Part shown: positions 43,925 through 55,656 of the stretch, piece by piece
Layout: each line of letters starts with the position of its first letter
Numbering within the stretch: position 1 is the stretch's first letter
NCBI GenBank assembly: GCA_012845835.1
Contig: JABAKD010000010.1
Location: 5,870,788 to 5,934,787, forward strand
Length of the DNA: 64,000 nucleotides
Source of the DNA: Undaria pinnatifida
Taxonomy: Eukaryota > Sar > Phaeophyceae > Laminariales > Alariaceae
Reading direction: 5' to 3'
The notes under the pieces: model-generated
The model's input: the letters and a program-made list of their open reading frames with translations, nothing else
What the model was told of the DNA's origin: nothing
The model's database searches: none
Position numbers and translations under genes: made by a program

Positions 43925-45345
43925 CGCATGTCTACGTAAACTATGCACTTTTAGGGGGGGGGGGGGGTATGCTATTCTCCGGCGGCCAAGGATGTTTTCT
44001 CGCACTTTTGGCTGCGGGGCAAGCAAGGGTGCCTTCGGTACAATACAGAGCATGTCGGGATCCCGGCCGAGGTCCGTAGCGATGTTCTGAACATTCCATG
44101 TTGCTGAACTGGCTTTTTTTTTCCAAGGGGTTGCGTTCCTCCTCTTTGAGCCCAGTAAGTGTTGTGAATGGAAAAACCTACAATCTGTCGTTATTCTTCA
44201 ATAGCCCGATCCGCTCTCAAATTGTTTTGCCCGCTCCGATCTTTCGCCCGCTGTACAACATTAACCCAATTGTTTTTACCCCTTCTGCTGTCTGCTACGA
44301 CGCAGCTACATACAGCCTGCTGCAACAGCGGCAGCAGCACATGTCTCGAGCATTATACGTATGTAGCTGTTGCACCCAGCCCTGCAAAGTATGTTGTACA
44401 CCTCGCACTGAATATATAACACACCTCGCCTGCGACAAAACGGCCTCCCTACGCCTGTCTACCTGAGACATTGGCACCTAGATATTATTTCTCAAGTTGT
44501 CATGCTCCCCGCGCCGCAGCTGGGAGGTAGTCGCACCGAACCAGACCCACAGAGCAAGGCCCATACTGCCGCCTGGCTCGTTTCTCCGAGCCGCGAAGGG
44601 CCCATAGGAACCCATATGTTAGCTGTGAGGATAGTAGACTAAAAGTGTCAATCGACAGGAGCTACTACGAGTAGGATCTCCTGAACTCGAGTTCCACCAC
44701 GTACTGTATATTTTTTTCTCGCTCTGTTGCTGCTGTGCCGCTGCATCACACGTGGCCCCCCAGGCTTAGTACTTGGGGCAGTCACGGTACAAACAGCCGA
44801 GCTGTGAACTCTCTCCTTTGATACAGGCACGCAGACGGTGCTTCTGTTTTTACGTGTACGTTTGTGCGCTTCGGTGTGTACCAGTTAGCATATGTGCGTG
44901 GCGTGTTTCGTCACAAGATCAGAACGTACGCAGGATCAGAACAGCAGCAGCGGTACAACTGCAGGAACAGCAGTGTTTCAAGTCCTCGCCTTGTGCCATT
45001 AGTCACGGTGTGTGTGGTTGGTGCACAGCAGGAGATCGAGCCACGACAACAATCTCACGATCAATGCAACAATCACACCCACATGGTCATACCTCATACC
45101 AGGTACACGAAGCATACAGCTGTAGCAAAAGTAGTGGTTCATATTTCGTCACGATTCCTGGCGCTTTTAGCGTTCGTTAGGAACGGCCCTCATGCATGCC
45201 AGGTATCATTGGGAAGGCTGTGTGTACCGGCCCTCATACATATCATCGGCCCCAATACATATCATTGGGAAGGCTGTGTGTTCCCCCTTTCCGACTTGCG
45301 ACGCCCCCGTGCTATCAAGTTAACCCCATCTCGAAGGGAGGCCTT
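43925..45345 (-). mobile_element. Dispersed 1.3-1.4 kb repeat, copy B (inverted relative to copy A)
   Basis: Reverse-complement relative of 26164-27440 over its length, with indels. It has a G-run near 43955 where copy A has none, and a microsatellite region near 44.94 kb. See copy A for shared blocks. Neither copy has an intact ORF. Confidence 0.7.
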
Positions 45346-45867
45346 GTTTAGTATACAGTATGCACGATACCCACCCCTACCAACTTTCATGTACACAACC
45401 GTAGTCCAGCAGCCCAGCAGCCAACGGTCTACCTCGACCGAGGGCGAAGGCGAGAGTTCCCAAAGCGACGTCAACCTGACCCAACCTTCGAACGTGCCGC
45501 AAACAAAAACGAACCAGTGCCCAGGCGGTGATTTAGGGGATGGAATATTGGCATCCCAGGGTTTTTCGGGGTGAACCACCGGGTACCCGGGTAGCCGGGG
45601 TCCCCATACTCGCGAGAACTGACTGGGGGTATACCCCCGTTTTTTTGGTAATTTGGGTGAACAGAGAAAACACGGCCGCGGAACGTGCCCGTGCTTGCCC
45701 CAAACGGCCTAAAATTCAATTCTGACGCGCTGGCATGACACCCGTAGCCCATGCAGAGCACGCACACCTTTTTGTTTTTTTTCGGGCACGGTATTGGGGC
45801 CTAACGGGGCCGAGGCGAAGGAAGGGGCAACACAATCTTCCCTTTTGAGTAAAACGTGGGGGGGGGG

Positions 45868-46215
45868 ATACCCCACAAAATCAACTGAATTCTTTCTTTA
45901 CCCCCTTTTGACTGTGGTTGTCCCCCCTTTGACCGAAAACCGTACCCCCTCTTAACCGATTCTGACGCCTTCAAAAGCCAGTACAGCGGGAGCGGCTGCA
46001 CCTCACCGCCCAACGGCCCGAATAGACCACGAGCGGGACATCCAGTAGTCGCGAGTAGCTGCGATCGTTTAATTCCGAAAAAATGACGGAACAGAAAACA
46101 AACAAAACAAAACAAATATTTAAGGGTAACCACGAAGACAAGCGGCAAATACACCTGCTTCTTGCTAAATGCGAAATATAATCGGAGCCATACGTGGGCA
46201 CGTCCTGCCCGACGT
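45868..46215. repeat. TE1 inner left arm
   Basis: Inverted at 46600-46993; the right arm carries about 40 extra bases near 46640. It contains ACAAACAAAACAAAACAAAT, CATACGTGGGCACGTCCTGC and a CCCCCTTTTGACTG stretch. Confidence 0.8.
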
Positions 46216-46599
46216 GTTGTGCTCGGCGCATCGGGCCGAAGGGAACAAACACACGCGCATTCACGACAAAGACCACAACAACCAAAGGCATAGCAAGCCT
46301 TTGCCATTGGTTGTCGAAGATCAAAGCAATTGCATCCTCTCATCCATCGCCACGAAGGTTGTCTGATACGACATGAAACGATATGAGAAAACACGTACCA
46401 TAGCTGCAGCAGTAGATAGTACTGTAGATGCCCCACTGTAGTGCCGGTTGCCTGCTACAGTGCCTGTGATATCGCCTGGCACAAATAAGTAAATGTGTAC
46501 AACAACCAGTACTGGAAGAATCGGGAGTAGTGCCGGTTATCGAAAATGATATCATACGATATGAGAATACACGTACTACAGCAGCAGTAGATGCCACGT

Positions 46600-46993
46600 C
46601 AGGCAGGACGTGCCCACGTATGGCCCTACTCGTAGTAAGAGTAGGATTCTGTGTTCTGGTTCTTCGATTAAATTTCGCATTTCGCAAGAAGCAGATATTT
46701 TTTGCCGCTTGTCTTCGTGGTTACCCTTAAACATTTGTTTTGTTTTGTTTGTTTCCTGTTCCGTCATTTTTTCGCCGATAAGCGATCGCAGCGACCAGGC
46801 ACTCGCGATTACTGGATGTTCCGCTCGTGGTCTATTCAGGCCGTTGAGCGGTGACGTGCAGCCACCCCCGCTGTACTGGCTTTTGAAGGCGTCAGAATTG
46901 GTTAAAAGGGGGTACGGTTTTCGGTCAAAGGGGGGACAACGGCAGTCAAAAGGGGGTAAAGGATAAATTTAGAGTTGATTTTGTGGGATATAG
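46600..46993. repeat. TE1 inner right arm
   Basis: Reverse complement of 45868-46215 with about 85% visible agreement and a 40-base insertion. It ends AGTTGATTTTGTGGGAT, where TE2 begins. Confidence 0.8.
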
Positions 46994-47224
46994 TAGAACC
47001 ATATAAAACTGAATCGTGATATTCGACGTTCAGAGCCGAATCATGTGCACCTGGATTTTTATACGCGTGCCGGAAACCGGGATATTTTCGCGACCTGTGG
47101 TCCGCAAAACACAAAAAAAAAATGTGAAAAACCGCACAAGGCAAATTTCACCCCACCGCGATATTTAGTTTCTTTTTGTTGCACAGAGCCGGAATTATTG
47201 ATTGCCAGACATAATTGGGCACGC

Positions 47225-47665
47225 ACATATCCAGACGCGGCCGCGGCGTCATCCCATCATCACCGCACCAACATGGACAACAACAGCAGCGATGGCCGCG
47301 GGGACGGGGTTGAATGCACACGGCAGGTCGATGCTCCCGTAGCCAGTGACGGGCGGGTGCCCGGGATGCCCGGATTCAGCAGCACTAGCACAACGTCCAG
47401 TGCTGCTCCGGCCGGGTAGCTTTCTGACGGAGTTGCCCCAAACCCGTGCCCCCAACCCGGCGCGCCCTTCACCCTACCCGGCAACAAGCGGGTAGCGGTT
47501 GGCCCGCCGGACGCACAGTGGGGAGGAGGCAACACTTGGCAGCTGCATAATTTCAGTGACATCGCTGATGCCATGGGTTCTGGTCTGGGCTCTATCCACG
47601 GCAATACCTTAAGCGATTTGAGAAATCTCACCTGCAAGCACTGCTGCTGCTGCTGCTGCTGCTGT
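47225..47665 (+). pseudogene. Coding-like remnant inside TE2, unrecognised
   Basis: Two plus-strand frames carry non-repetitive protein-like text: MDNNSSDGRGDGVECTRQVD at 47273, and, after a frame change, FTLPGNKRVAVGPPDAQWGG through WQLHNFSDIADAMGSGLG to about 47630. It ends in a CTG repeat. Possibly the 5' part of a transposase or a captured exon, broken by a frameshift near 47420-47450. No family recognised. Confidence 0.4.
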
Positions 47666-48274
47666 AGACTACACGTCGTACGAGTAGCGAGATACCGAAG
47701 CCCGCCAGCAACGCATAGGCGCTTCATGCGACGTGCGGTCTGGCAAGCCGAGACTCATGAGCTCAGGCGGGCTTCGAGACGATGGCCTCGTAGGGTACGT
47801 GTATTTAAGGGTGGCGACTTCGTACCTAGAGTGCACAAGTCTTGGCGCACAGTTTTGAAAAATGACTACCTTTGCTCGAAAAAAACAAAAACCTCACATA
47901 ATTAATTCCAAGTAGTTTACTATACTACTCTGTCTTTTTCCAAGTATCGTGCTTGTAGTCCTCACACTATTTCCAAGTAGTGTGCTGTTTTCGAAGTAGC
48001 ACACCGGTTATCCGCACACTATTTCCAAGTAGTTTTCCGTGTGTTCTTTTTACGTAGCGCACTGGTAATCCGCACACTAATTCCAAGTACTTTGCCGTCT
48101 TTTTTAAGGTAGCGCACTGATTATCTAAACTCAAGTTTATATCTCACGTGCTTCTGGACAAAAAGGCGATCTGAGTTTCACATCGAGCGATTTGCGAAAT
48201 CGCATATCGCGATATAGAACTTGTGTTGAAGATCCGAAATATCCAGGGCTTTTCACGGGTCAAGGGGGTTTCAA

Positions 48275-48665
48275 AATCTCGCGGGTCGGGTCGGATCGGA
48301 TCGGGTCATAACATTTTACAATCTTACGGGTCGGGTCGGGTCGGGTCAAGAGGTTTCAAATCTCACGGGTCGGGTCAGGTCGGGTCAATAGGCTTCAAAA
48401 TCTCGCGGGTAGGGTCGGGTCCGGTCAAGAAGTTGCAAAATCTCGCGGGTCGGGTCGGGTCGGGTCAAGAAGTTTTTAAAATCTCGCGGGTCGGGTCGGG
48501 TCATGACCCGCGAGATAGGGGTCACTCGCGGGTCAAGCCATCATGACCCGCGAGTTGTTTTGGGCTGACCCTCGGGTCAAACCCGCGGATCTGGCCCGCG
48601 GATCCGCCTTTTTCAAACTTTTTACACCCGAGGGCCATTGCCGTGCAGGCGCCCCGCGGGCCCGA
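48275..48665. repeat. hAT left subterminal GGGTC array
   Basis: Six to seven units of TTTCAAAATCTCGCGGGTCG plus GGTCGGGTCA, about 45-48 bp each, then an inverted set of GACCCGCGAG units. Confidence 0.85.
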
Positions 48666-49314
48666 CCCGCGGATCCGTAAATCATACAAAACTTACCGCT
48701 TCCTGCCTCTCTCGTGCCGATGCTCCGATCGTATGTCATCACAGCGTGTAGAACAATCACCAGGCAGTATTCCTAGCTACTCTTACCAAGGCATACAGTG
48801 TGACGCGAATCCCGTGCCGGCTGAAGCCGTAACAGTGGCAATAATACGGTAATACCAGTACGAAATGTGACCAAACGTAAAAAAAGGCAAGGACAGTCGT
48901 CGTCGAAGCTGCAGCAGCAGCAGCAGCACTGGCAGCAGCAAGCACCAGCCGCAAGCCCCGGATTCTCGCGGATCGCAGCCCCTGCTGGCAGATCCACCGC
49001 CCCAGTTGTGGGCTTGCTGCAGGAGGCGGCTCAGCAACGCTGCTCGCCGGGGCCGGAGACTGCACAGACGACTAGCTCGCTCGTCGGGTCGCTCGTCGGG
49101 TCGACCCGGTGGTCTAGCGCTACGGGCATGGCCAATTGCCCATGCGTGTGGGTTGCGGTTTCTTTCTCGTTTTTCGCGCGCACACCACAAAAAAAATAAA
49201 TGAATGCTGCTGCTGCAAACAATAATACCGGTAGAAAGAACCGTATAACACGACATCCTGGTAAAAGTGCGAGGGACCGAGGACCAACCAACCGACCGAC
49301 CGACGTATACATGC

Positions 49315-49650
49315 TTTGACCCGCGACTTTTCGACTTCGACCCGTGAGAAATGTCAGGGGTCAAGTCGACCTGACCCGCATGAAACTCGCATCTCGCTGG
49401 TCACCCGGATTGTGGCGGGTCGGGTCGGGTCGGGTCAGGAGGATTTCAAAATCTCGCGGGTTGGGTCGGGTCGGGTCAGGAGGTTTTCAAAATCTCGCGG
49501 GTCGGGTCGGGTCGGGTCAAGACGTCTCGAAATTCTCGCGGGTCGGGTCGGGTCGGGTCGGGTCACGACGTCTCGAAATTCTCACGGGTCGGGTCGGGTC
49601 AGCAGCTGACCCGACCCGATCCGACCCGCGAGATTTGACCCGACCCGTGA
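49315..49650. repeat. hAT right subterminal GGGTC array
   Basis: Similar 45-50-bp units (GGGTCGGGTCGGGTCA plus AAATCTCGCG or AAATTCTCGCG) running to the right end, where they flip to GACCCGACCCG. Confidence 0.85.
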
Positions 49651-49948
49651 AAAGCCCTGGAAATATCGCACTCCTTTCAGTTTATATGTCTTATTAATAG
49701 TATAGACCCTACCCCCCCACGTTTTAGTCAAACGGGGGGATTATGTTGCCCCCTTCTTCGCCGCGGAGTCGTTAGTCCCAATACCGCACCCGAAAAAAAA
49801 GAAAAAGGTGTGCGTGCTCGGCATGGCCTGCGAGTGTCATGCCAGCGCGTCAGAGTTTGATTTTAAGCCGTTTGTGGTCAGCGCGGGCGCGTTCCGCGGC
49901 CGTTTTTTTTTTTGTACCCCCAAATGACCAAAAAACGCGGGGGTATAC

Positions 49949-51590
49949 AAGTACATCCCCCTTTGACCATTCATTACCCTTTTTTTGGCAAATTACAAGG
50001 TACACCCGTGCTGCCGATCAGAACGTGACATCGCCAATAAGCACACAGCACAGCACAGGGCAACCAGCTTTGCTTGGAGCATAGTACCTCTTTTGCACAA
50101 GTACCTCTTCTGCCGCAAGTAGCTCTTGACATTATCTAATCGCCAGTCGCACCAAAAGGGCCTTTACTGCTGCTTTTAGTTGTATCGTTGCACTCTTGAG
50201 CGAGCGGAACGGAGCCCCTGTATTTACCAGTACTTACCTGGTCCAGTGTTTCGTGGTAGATACAGCTTAGTAGCCTGGTCAAACGGTAAACTACACAGCA
50301 GCAGTATTCTCGACCTGGATTTTCATGTTTTCAGAACGAGTACCGGTGCTGCTCGAGAGCATTCCTCAAGTAGAAAGGGCAAACCAAACATCTGACTGCA
50401 CGCGTTGAACAAGCTCAAGGGTCTGTAACAGCAGTAGCCTCAACCTGCACGCATCCCTACTATGTGATACAGCACATCGTCAGTACATCAGCAACGGCTG
50501 GGGAACACATGCCCATCATGTGTACCAGAAATTCTTGTACCCCAAGGGTACTGCTGTATACTTTTTTCTGTGCGTTCACCTCGATCTCTTTCCTCTGGCA
50601 CGAACGAGTGTCGGTGTACCCCCGCGCGCGCGCAGAAGATGCAGAGAGTCCAACGTTCAGACGAAACTTTTCAGCTCCTCTCAGCCCCTGTGGGGGTATA
50701 GGGGAGATAGATGAATCCCGCTGTGCAAGGCGTCTGTTCCCCTGCCATGCTGCTGCAGCAGTTGCTGCTTGCTGCTCCGCTCCCCTCTCTCATCATTCAG
50801 CTTTTGGGGGGGGCTTTGCTTTTTTCGATGCTTCTGACTGGCGGAGATTTCATCCGCAAGTCGTTCCGAATACCGAATAATGCTATACCGAGTACCGAAT
50901 ACCGATTGTCCGTTTTTTTTACGTTTTTACGTCTACTCTTCATACTTTTACGACTCATCATCGCGACGAAACGCGTCGATCGACACAAGTAGTCATCAGA
51001 CACTCTCATTAAAAATAAATCATCATCATCGGTCAAAACCGTGCTCGTCGCTCATCACCGTCACCGTGCGATAGGACAACGAGCCGGGGACCCATCGCTT
51101 TGATGCTGATGTGATGCCATGCCATCTAGGTACTGCTGTAGTGTAGTAGTCGAATGCCTCCACAACTACTACTCTCAACTACTACTACTCTTGGCTCGAC
51201 CTCCGCTCGGGTCCGTTCCAGCACCAGCAGCAGGAGAGGCCGCATGCAGAATAACGCCGGCCAATTCGCATCCTCTTGTTTGTGCTGTAGTACCCCGCTG
51301 GAGCAGTCGATATTTCGCCTTTCTCCTGATATTTCATCTGGAAAACCACGTGGGGGGGGTGGCAGATCTATTGAAGGCGATGTCGCAGGTTCGAACCCGG
51401 CAAGGGATTCCTACAAATTGACAGGTCGAGAAATACGAGGACACACGCAACGATATCATGCATAATCATTGCACCGTCAAAAAAGCTGCGAGCTGTCTGT
51501 ATATGTGTTTGTGTTTGTATTACGTATTAGTCTAAGTACTAACCCTAACCCTAACCCTACTTGTACTACATTACAGCAGTGTTAGTTTAC
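49949..51590. other. Gene-poor interval
   Basis: Open frames at 50.46-50.88 and 50.71-50.99 kb are not supported by splice or composition signals. A B-box-like GGTTCGAACCCGG sits at 51391 without an A-box or cloverleaf. A short CCCTAA run ends the interval. Confidence 0.5.
51541..51562. repeat. Interstitial telomere-like run
   Basis: Three consecutive CCCTAA-type units. Too short to mean a telomere; could mark an old repair event. Confidence 0.6.
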
Positions 51591-51892
51591 TTTATGCCCG
51601 TGCACAAGTCTGATGTATGATGTGTATGACTGCGTAGTCTAGAATCTACAGAGATGGCAGAATAGAAATATTGATAAGATTGGCGGCCCCAATCTTCGAT
51701 ATGTTCGAGTTGAGCCCCCTTTGGCTCCATGCATGTTCAGAGTGAGCTGTTCAGAGTGGTCTTCGGGACTTCTGTACTTTAATATTTATTTCCTGTTATT
51801 TCTTATCTTCTCCTCAGCCTGATGGTCCCTCGTCGGGTACCGAGAGCAATCTCCCCGTGAGCCACCCTACGCCGGGCATACAGATTGTCGGT
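51590..51892 (+). repeat. Direct repeat, second copy at 62240-62532
   Basis: About 85% similar over 300 bp, including CACAAGTCTGATGTATGATG, TATGTTCGAGTTGAGCCCCC, GGTACCGAGAGCAATCTCCC and GAGCCACCCTACGCC. The last part reads PDGPSSGTESNLPVSHPTPG in both copies after a CTCCTCAG acceptor-like site. The ends are not TG..CA, so an LTR pair is unlikely. Confidence 0.75.
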
Positions 51893-51933
51893 AATGCTAG
51901 TACGATCGTACGACAAGACAACTTGTTGTCATT

Positions 51934-53810
51934 GTGCCTTTGGGCGGAGGGTGCTCTGAGGAGCTCGAGACGAGGATGATTGTCGACTGCAGCGGCTTTT
52001 GCGGAGGCTACAGTCGAGATGGAGGGGAACCAATTTGCTGGGTAGGCTACTCAGTCCCCGAGGACCACAAGATGGAAACCCAGCTTGGTGCTCACACAAG
52101 GCCATGGCCTCGCATGCTGCATACCCAATACAGGATCTTGCCAAGACAATCCTCCATGGAGAGAATCCAGTCGAGGAATGGACAGACGCCAAGGGAACGC
52201 TGCATTCCCGACGACTCAACAAGTCCTAGAGGGGATCCTCCAAGAGATAGTCGGCCAGTTGAAATAGCAGCAAGGGCAAGGAATCCATGTGCAGCAGCAA
52301 GAGCTATAAAAAATAATGGCTTCAATACTACCCGAGTAACTGTAGCATGGTCATTTGAGGAAAAGCGATCAGAGGAAAATTGCGCTTTGTATTTTGCTTT
52401 CGAAGTTATACCATATTAATGCGCACTTCCCGCTCGGAACGCGGGGCTGAGAGAGGGGCAAGCCCCCGGGGCTGCTCCAACATCAGGCCCACGCTATCGT
52501 CCGTAAGCCTAAGTCAACTTCCATCCCAACAGGCAATGTCGAGCTTCCGACGGCAGCCTCCAAGAGGCCCCGCATGTAGACCCCGAGCCCGCGAGAGCTG
52601 CGGCGGCCCGGGCTCGCAGAGCAGCCTCCGCCACATCGCTGGTGGCGGCAGGCGCCGCGGCACCCGGCGAATCGCCCATCGTCGGAGAGACAGCCCACAG
52701 CGCTCAGCACAGCATTCACAGCGAAACCTCACAGCCGCAGTCATCACAGCACAGCAGTCACAGTGACCCCTCACAGCAGCAGTCGCAGCGAATCTCGCTC
52801 ACAGCAGCAGTCACAGCGGATCACAGCAGCTTCGAAATCAACCAGACTATATCGCACCTTGAACCTGTCTCGCTGACGATGCTTCTCTCTTCCCTGCGTG
52901 CTTTGCTAACGTGCCAGCAACCAGGTAGACTGATCCAAGGTCCTCTTAGCTTACCAGTACAAGTACAAGTAACCACCCGCGTTGATCTCATTGGTCAACG
53001 GGCAATAACCCCAAACTTCTTCCGTACATACAAAACCCCTACCTGGTATTTTCTTCGTGCCTCGATAATAATATGCAAACCACCCCGAGTCGGAAAGGTT
53101 GGAAGAGGACGCAGAAGCGGCAGAGCCAGAAACGCCGCAGCCTCCGCAGGCGTCTCTACCGCCGCAGCAGTCGGTGACAGCGCAGCCGGTTCTACTGCTG
53201 TCGCCACCGGATGAAAGTGGCGGAGATGAGCAGGAAGAGGTGCTTGTAGCTGTGACAATGAAAAAGGGGATGGTGTTTGATGAAGAAAAAGCCAAAGTGG
53301 TTGAGGCGGAAAAAGTGGTGGTTTTTGATGGGAACAACGGAATGACCAAGTTGATGAAGGAGGAGCATGAGTAGCACGAAGAGCAGGAGGAGCAATGGCT
53401 GCCGCCAACGCAGCAGCAGTAGGATCAGCAGCTGCAGCAGCTGCAGCTGCAGTCGCTGGAGCCGCCACCGCTTGCTTGGCCGCCGCCAGCCCCCATTGAA
53501 TTCGAGAACGCTTATTCCGTCAGCAGGGGAAGGCTTCGGGGGGACAAGGGATGGCGCGACAGTTTGGTTGTGAAACTGAAGTACGAGTCGCACCTATCGT
53601 GATCCGTGGGAGCGTCGGATGCTGAGCCCATTTACGTCTGGGCCAGAACATGGGTCGGCACGACGTGGCTGGTTGCGATGGAGGATACTCGGAGGCACGG
53701 ACGCCCAGCCGGGAAACCCTTCCCGCCTTTCGGGTCGGACTAGGCAACAAAAAGTTCGTGTAGACTGTATGTCTTTCCCGACTGGGATTTGTCATCATTT
53801 TCAATAGCAA
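51934..53810 (+). pseudogene. Degenerate coding-like region, unrecognised
   Basis: Protein-like text changes frame repeatedly: ASHAAYPIQDLAKTILHGEN and WTDAKGTLHSRRLNKS near 52.1-52.2 kb; a Ser/Gln/His-rich CAG-derived stretch near 52.7-52.8 kb; PPRVGKVGRGRRSGRAR near 53.1 kb; an acidic stretch ending TMKKGMVFDEEKAKVVEAEK near 53.3 kb; then Gln-rich sequence and FENAYSVSRGRLRGDKGWRD near 53.5 kb. There are several stops and frame changes. It may be a decayed transposon ORF or host gene; I cannot assign a family. Confidence 0.35.
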
Positions 53811-54199
53811 TTTACAGCAGGATACTCTATTATTGTTGTTGATAAATCGAGACGATATACTGCTAAAAATTCGGCAGCGATGTTTTCGGACGTAGCATCA
53901 AAGCATTGACTTGCTTTTCTTTGCGATGAATACTTTGCTTTTAGTGCGGAATGGTAGCTATTATAGGGCAGGGGACTGTGTAGCTGTGTAGGCTAAACGC
54001 TTGTGCCGGTCACCCTGCACTTCCCCCCCCCTCTCCGGCAACTACTTGTGCTTGCTCTCTGCTAATCAAGCTCAATACCAAAAATGCTGGAGTTTTTCTG
54101 GAGTTTTTAGAGGGATGAGCGATTGTTAGTGATGTTTGCCGAGCTCATGATAGCGCCCACCTGTGATAGCCGAATTTCTGTCCAGCCTCCGCGTTCCTG

Positions 54200-54517
54200 T
54201 TGTGCTCCCTGTTCGGCGATGCTCTTGGCCTGCCCCAAGGCGCCTACCTCTACTTCCCCCGACCGAGGGAATGGCGAGCGGCAGCCGGTCACTACCGTGA
54301 GATCTTAGCCGCGTACGACATCCGCCCGCAGGATACTGTGCTCCGACTCCCGAATCGAAGGATTTACATCCTACCTCATGTCCAAGAGTTCTCGGCGGGC
54401 CTCGACTCCACGTTGGAGGACCGCCTAACGAGGCGAACCCTCGGGGTCCGAAATGCGCTAGAAGAGGGGGAGGCGCTTTCTCCGTTCCCGACGGCAGCGT
54501 GGACCCTCGGGTTCTAA
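54200..54517 (+). pseudogene. Retrotransposon 5' coding piece
   Basis: Frame text includes LPQGAYLYFPRPREWRAAAG, YDIRPQDTVLRLPNRRIYIL and FSAGLDSTLEDRLTRRTLGV, more protein-like than the other frames. It ends at TAA 54515-54517. No ATG of its own fits well. Probably the N-terminal region of the element. Confidence 0.45.
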
Positions 54518-54604
54518 AACGTGTTTGAGGCAGGGAACTAGCTCCCTCCCTCCCCGACGGCAGCGGCGAGCCAGGCGCGGGAGAGCGACCCTTTAGCAGC
54601 GGGC

Positions 54605-55144
54605 GTGACACCACCGGAAGGTGCAACTCTAGCGTCAGAAGGTGACCCAGGGGAGAGGGAGCAGACGGAGCCAGGAAGTGCTGTTTCTGTTGCCACGGCA
54701 AACTTCCGAACTACCGAAAACAGGGAGGTGGCGGCGCCGGGACACTCGCCCGCGCCCCCAACACAGCCCAGGGTCACCCCAGCAACATCGAAAGCGACTG
54801 TGTCTATGTCAACTGGTGCAGTAGAAGTTGGGAGAAGCACAAGAGGCAGACGAGGTCGACCGCGCGGATGCGGAATGGGAACACGAGCGACGAAAACTGG
54901 GAGAGGAACCACCACGAACCGGGGGCGAATCCCCCGACATGGAAGCGGCGAGGTTCCCCCGGCCCCTGCCGAAGGAAGGGTTGGCGGTGGGGAGAGGGAA
55001 GGCGGGGACGGAGAGAGAGTAGGGCCAGCACCAGGGGACGTAACGCAACTTCGCGCTTCCTTTGCAGGCGACTACAGCGGTACGAGCTGTGAGGGCTGCA
55101 GAACAGAGATTTCTCAGCGACACCGAGTGGTGGGGTTGCCCTGA
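54605..55144 (+). pseudogene. Retrotransposon low-complexity 5' region
   Basis: Gly/Arg/Pro/Glu-rich text switches between two frames; AEWEHERRKLGEEPPRTGGE in one frame looks native. It ends at TGA 55142-55144. Role unknown; such linkers often precede the RT domain. Confidence 0.35.
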
Positions 55145-55237
55145 GGACGTCAACATGCAATGCATGCGCGGTGCGTGGTGAATGCGGTCAAACGAGGCGG
55201 AGTGCAGGCGCCGCTTCTCTGAGGAGCAAGGGGATGC

Positions 55238-55656
55238 ATGGTCCACCATGGAAGACGGGAAGCAATAGAAGCGGCAGTTCAGGCCGACCCTGGACTACGC
55301 GTGACGGCAGCGGGACTCGGGGGAAGACCTAACGATGTCGAGGAAGAGCGCCGGGATGGCCTCTGCTATCCCTGGGACCGAAACACATTGGGGATTGCAG
55401 GACCGCTCAATGATGTCCCCCTTGAGGACCTCCAACAACGCTTCGCCACTGTTGTCAAAGTGCAGCCGAGGCTGGCTACTGCCCACAACAAGCGTATCAC
55501 CCATGTGCTTGGCCTCCTCAATCAACTTGGGAGAGCATCGCCAATCCACACAATCGGAGACGCCGCGCTCACTCCTGAGGTCAATTAAGCTGTGGTACAT
55601 CCTCCCAGCTCTACTGCACTCGCAGGATGGCCAAATGAAAACGGCGCGAGAGGTTC
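55238..55656 (+). pseudogene. Retrotransposon pre-RT segment
   Basis: GPLNDVPLEDLQQRFATVVK and ITHVLGLLNQLGRASPI lie in one frame to TAA 55588. After a shift, KLWYILPALLHSQDGQMKTA continues in another frame and leads into the RT piece. Conserved-looking Trp-x-x-Leu-Pro-x-Leu-Leu-His preceding the RT suggests the same polyprotein. Confidence 0.55.

Larger units (their letters stand above)
48244..49659. mobile_element. Non-autonomous hAT-type element with perfect 8-bp target duplication
   Basis: Ends CAGGGCTTTTCACGGGTC at left and its reverse complement at right, flanked by identical GAAATATC (48236-48243 and 49660-49667). CAGGG ends plus an 8-bp duplication are hAT hallmarks. Subterminal arrays of GGGTCGGGTCGGGTC with TTCAAAATCTCGCGGG spacers occupy 48280-48660 and 49320-49640 in inverted overall arrangement; hAT transposases bind such subterminal repeats. 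The 650-bp centre has a CAG microsatellite and no transposase. Confidence 0.85.
46996..49696. mobile_element. Element TE2 inserted into TE1, with its own TIR-like ends
   Basis: It interrupts the right arm of TE1 and is flanked on both sides by ATAGTA (46990-46995 and 49697-49702). The ends, CATATAAAACTGAATCGTGATATTCG-like at left and the reverse complement of a CATATAAACTGAAAG....GATATTTC form at right, are similar inverted sequences. An interior stretch (47230-47660) reads as protein-like remnants. Excluding the hAT copy inside it, TE2 is about 1.3 kb. Confidence 0.6.
45629..49948. mobile_element. Long-inverted-repeat element TE1, right arm split by later insertions
   Basis: The left arm (45629-46215, about 590 bp) has an outer and an inner part. 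The inner part (45868-46215) is inverted at 46600-46993; the outer part (45629-45865) is inverted at 49703-49948. The two right pieces should be adjacent but are separated by element TE2 (46996-49696). Shared phrases include ACGGCCGCGGAACG, GACGCGCTGGCATGACAC, GAGCACGCACACCTTTTT and CCACGAAGACAAGCGGCAAA. The spacer between the inner arms (46216-46600) holds no ORF. It is a foldback-type non-autonomous element; family unknown. Confidence 0.75.

Noticed and set aside
48223-48546. Repetitive RVGSG protein
   Set aside because: It is the translation of the GGGTC subterminal repeats of the hAT element.
51360-51410. GGTTCGAACCCGG as a tRNA gene
   Set aside because: No A-box at the right distance; nothing closes a cloverleaf.
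51541-51562. CCCTAA run as a telomere end
   Set aside because: Only three units, internal to the window, with unique sequence on both sides.
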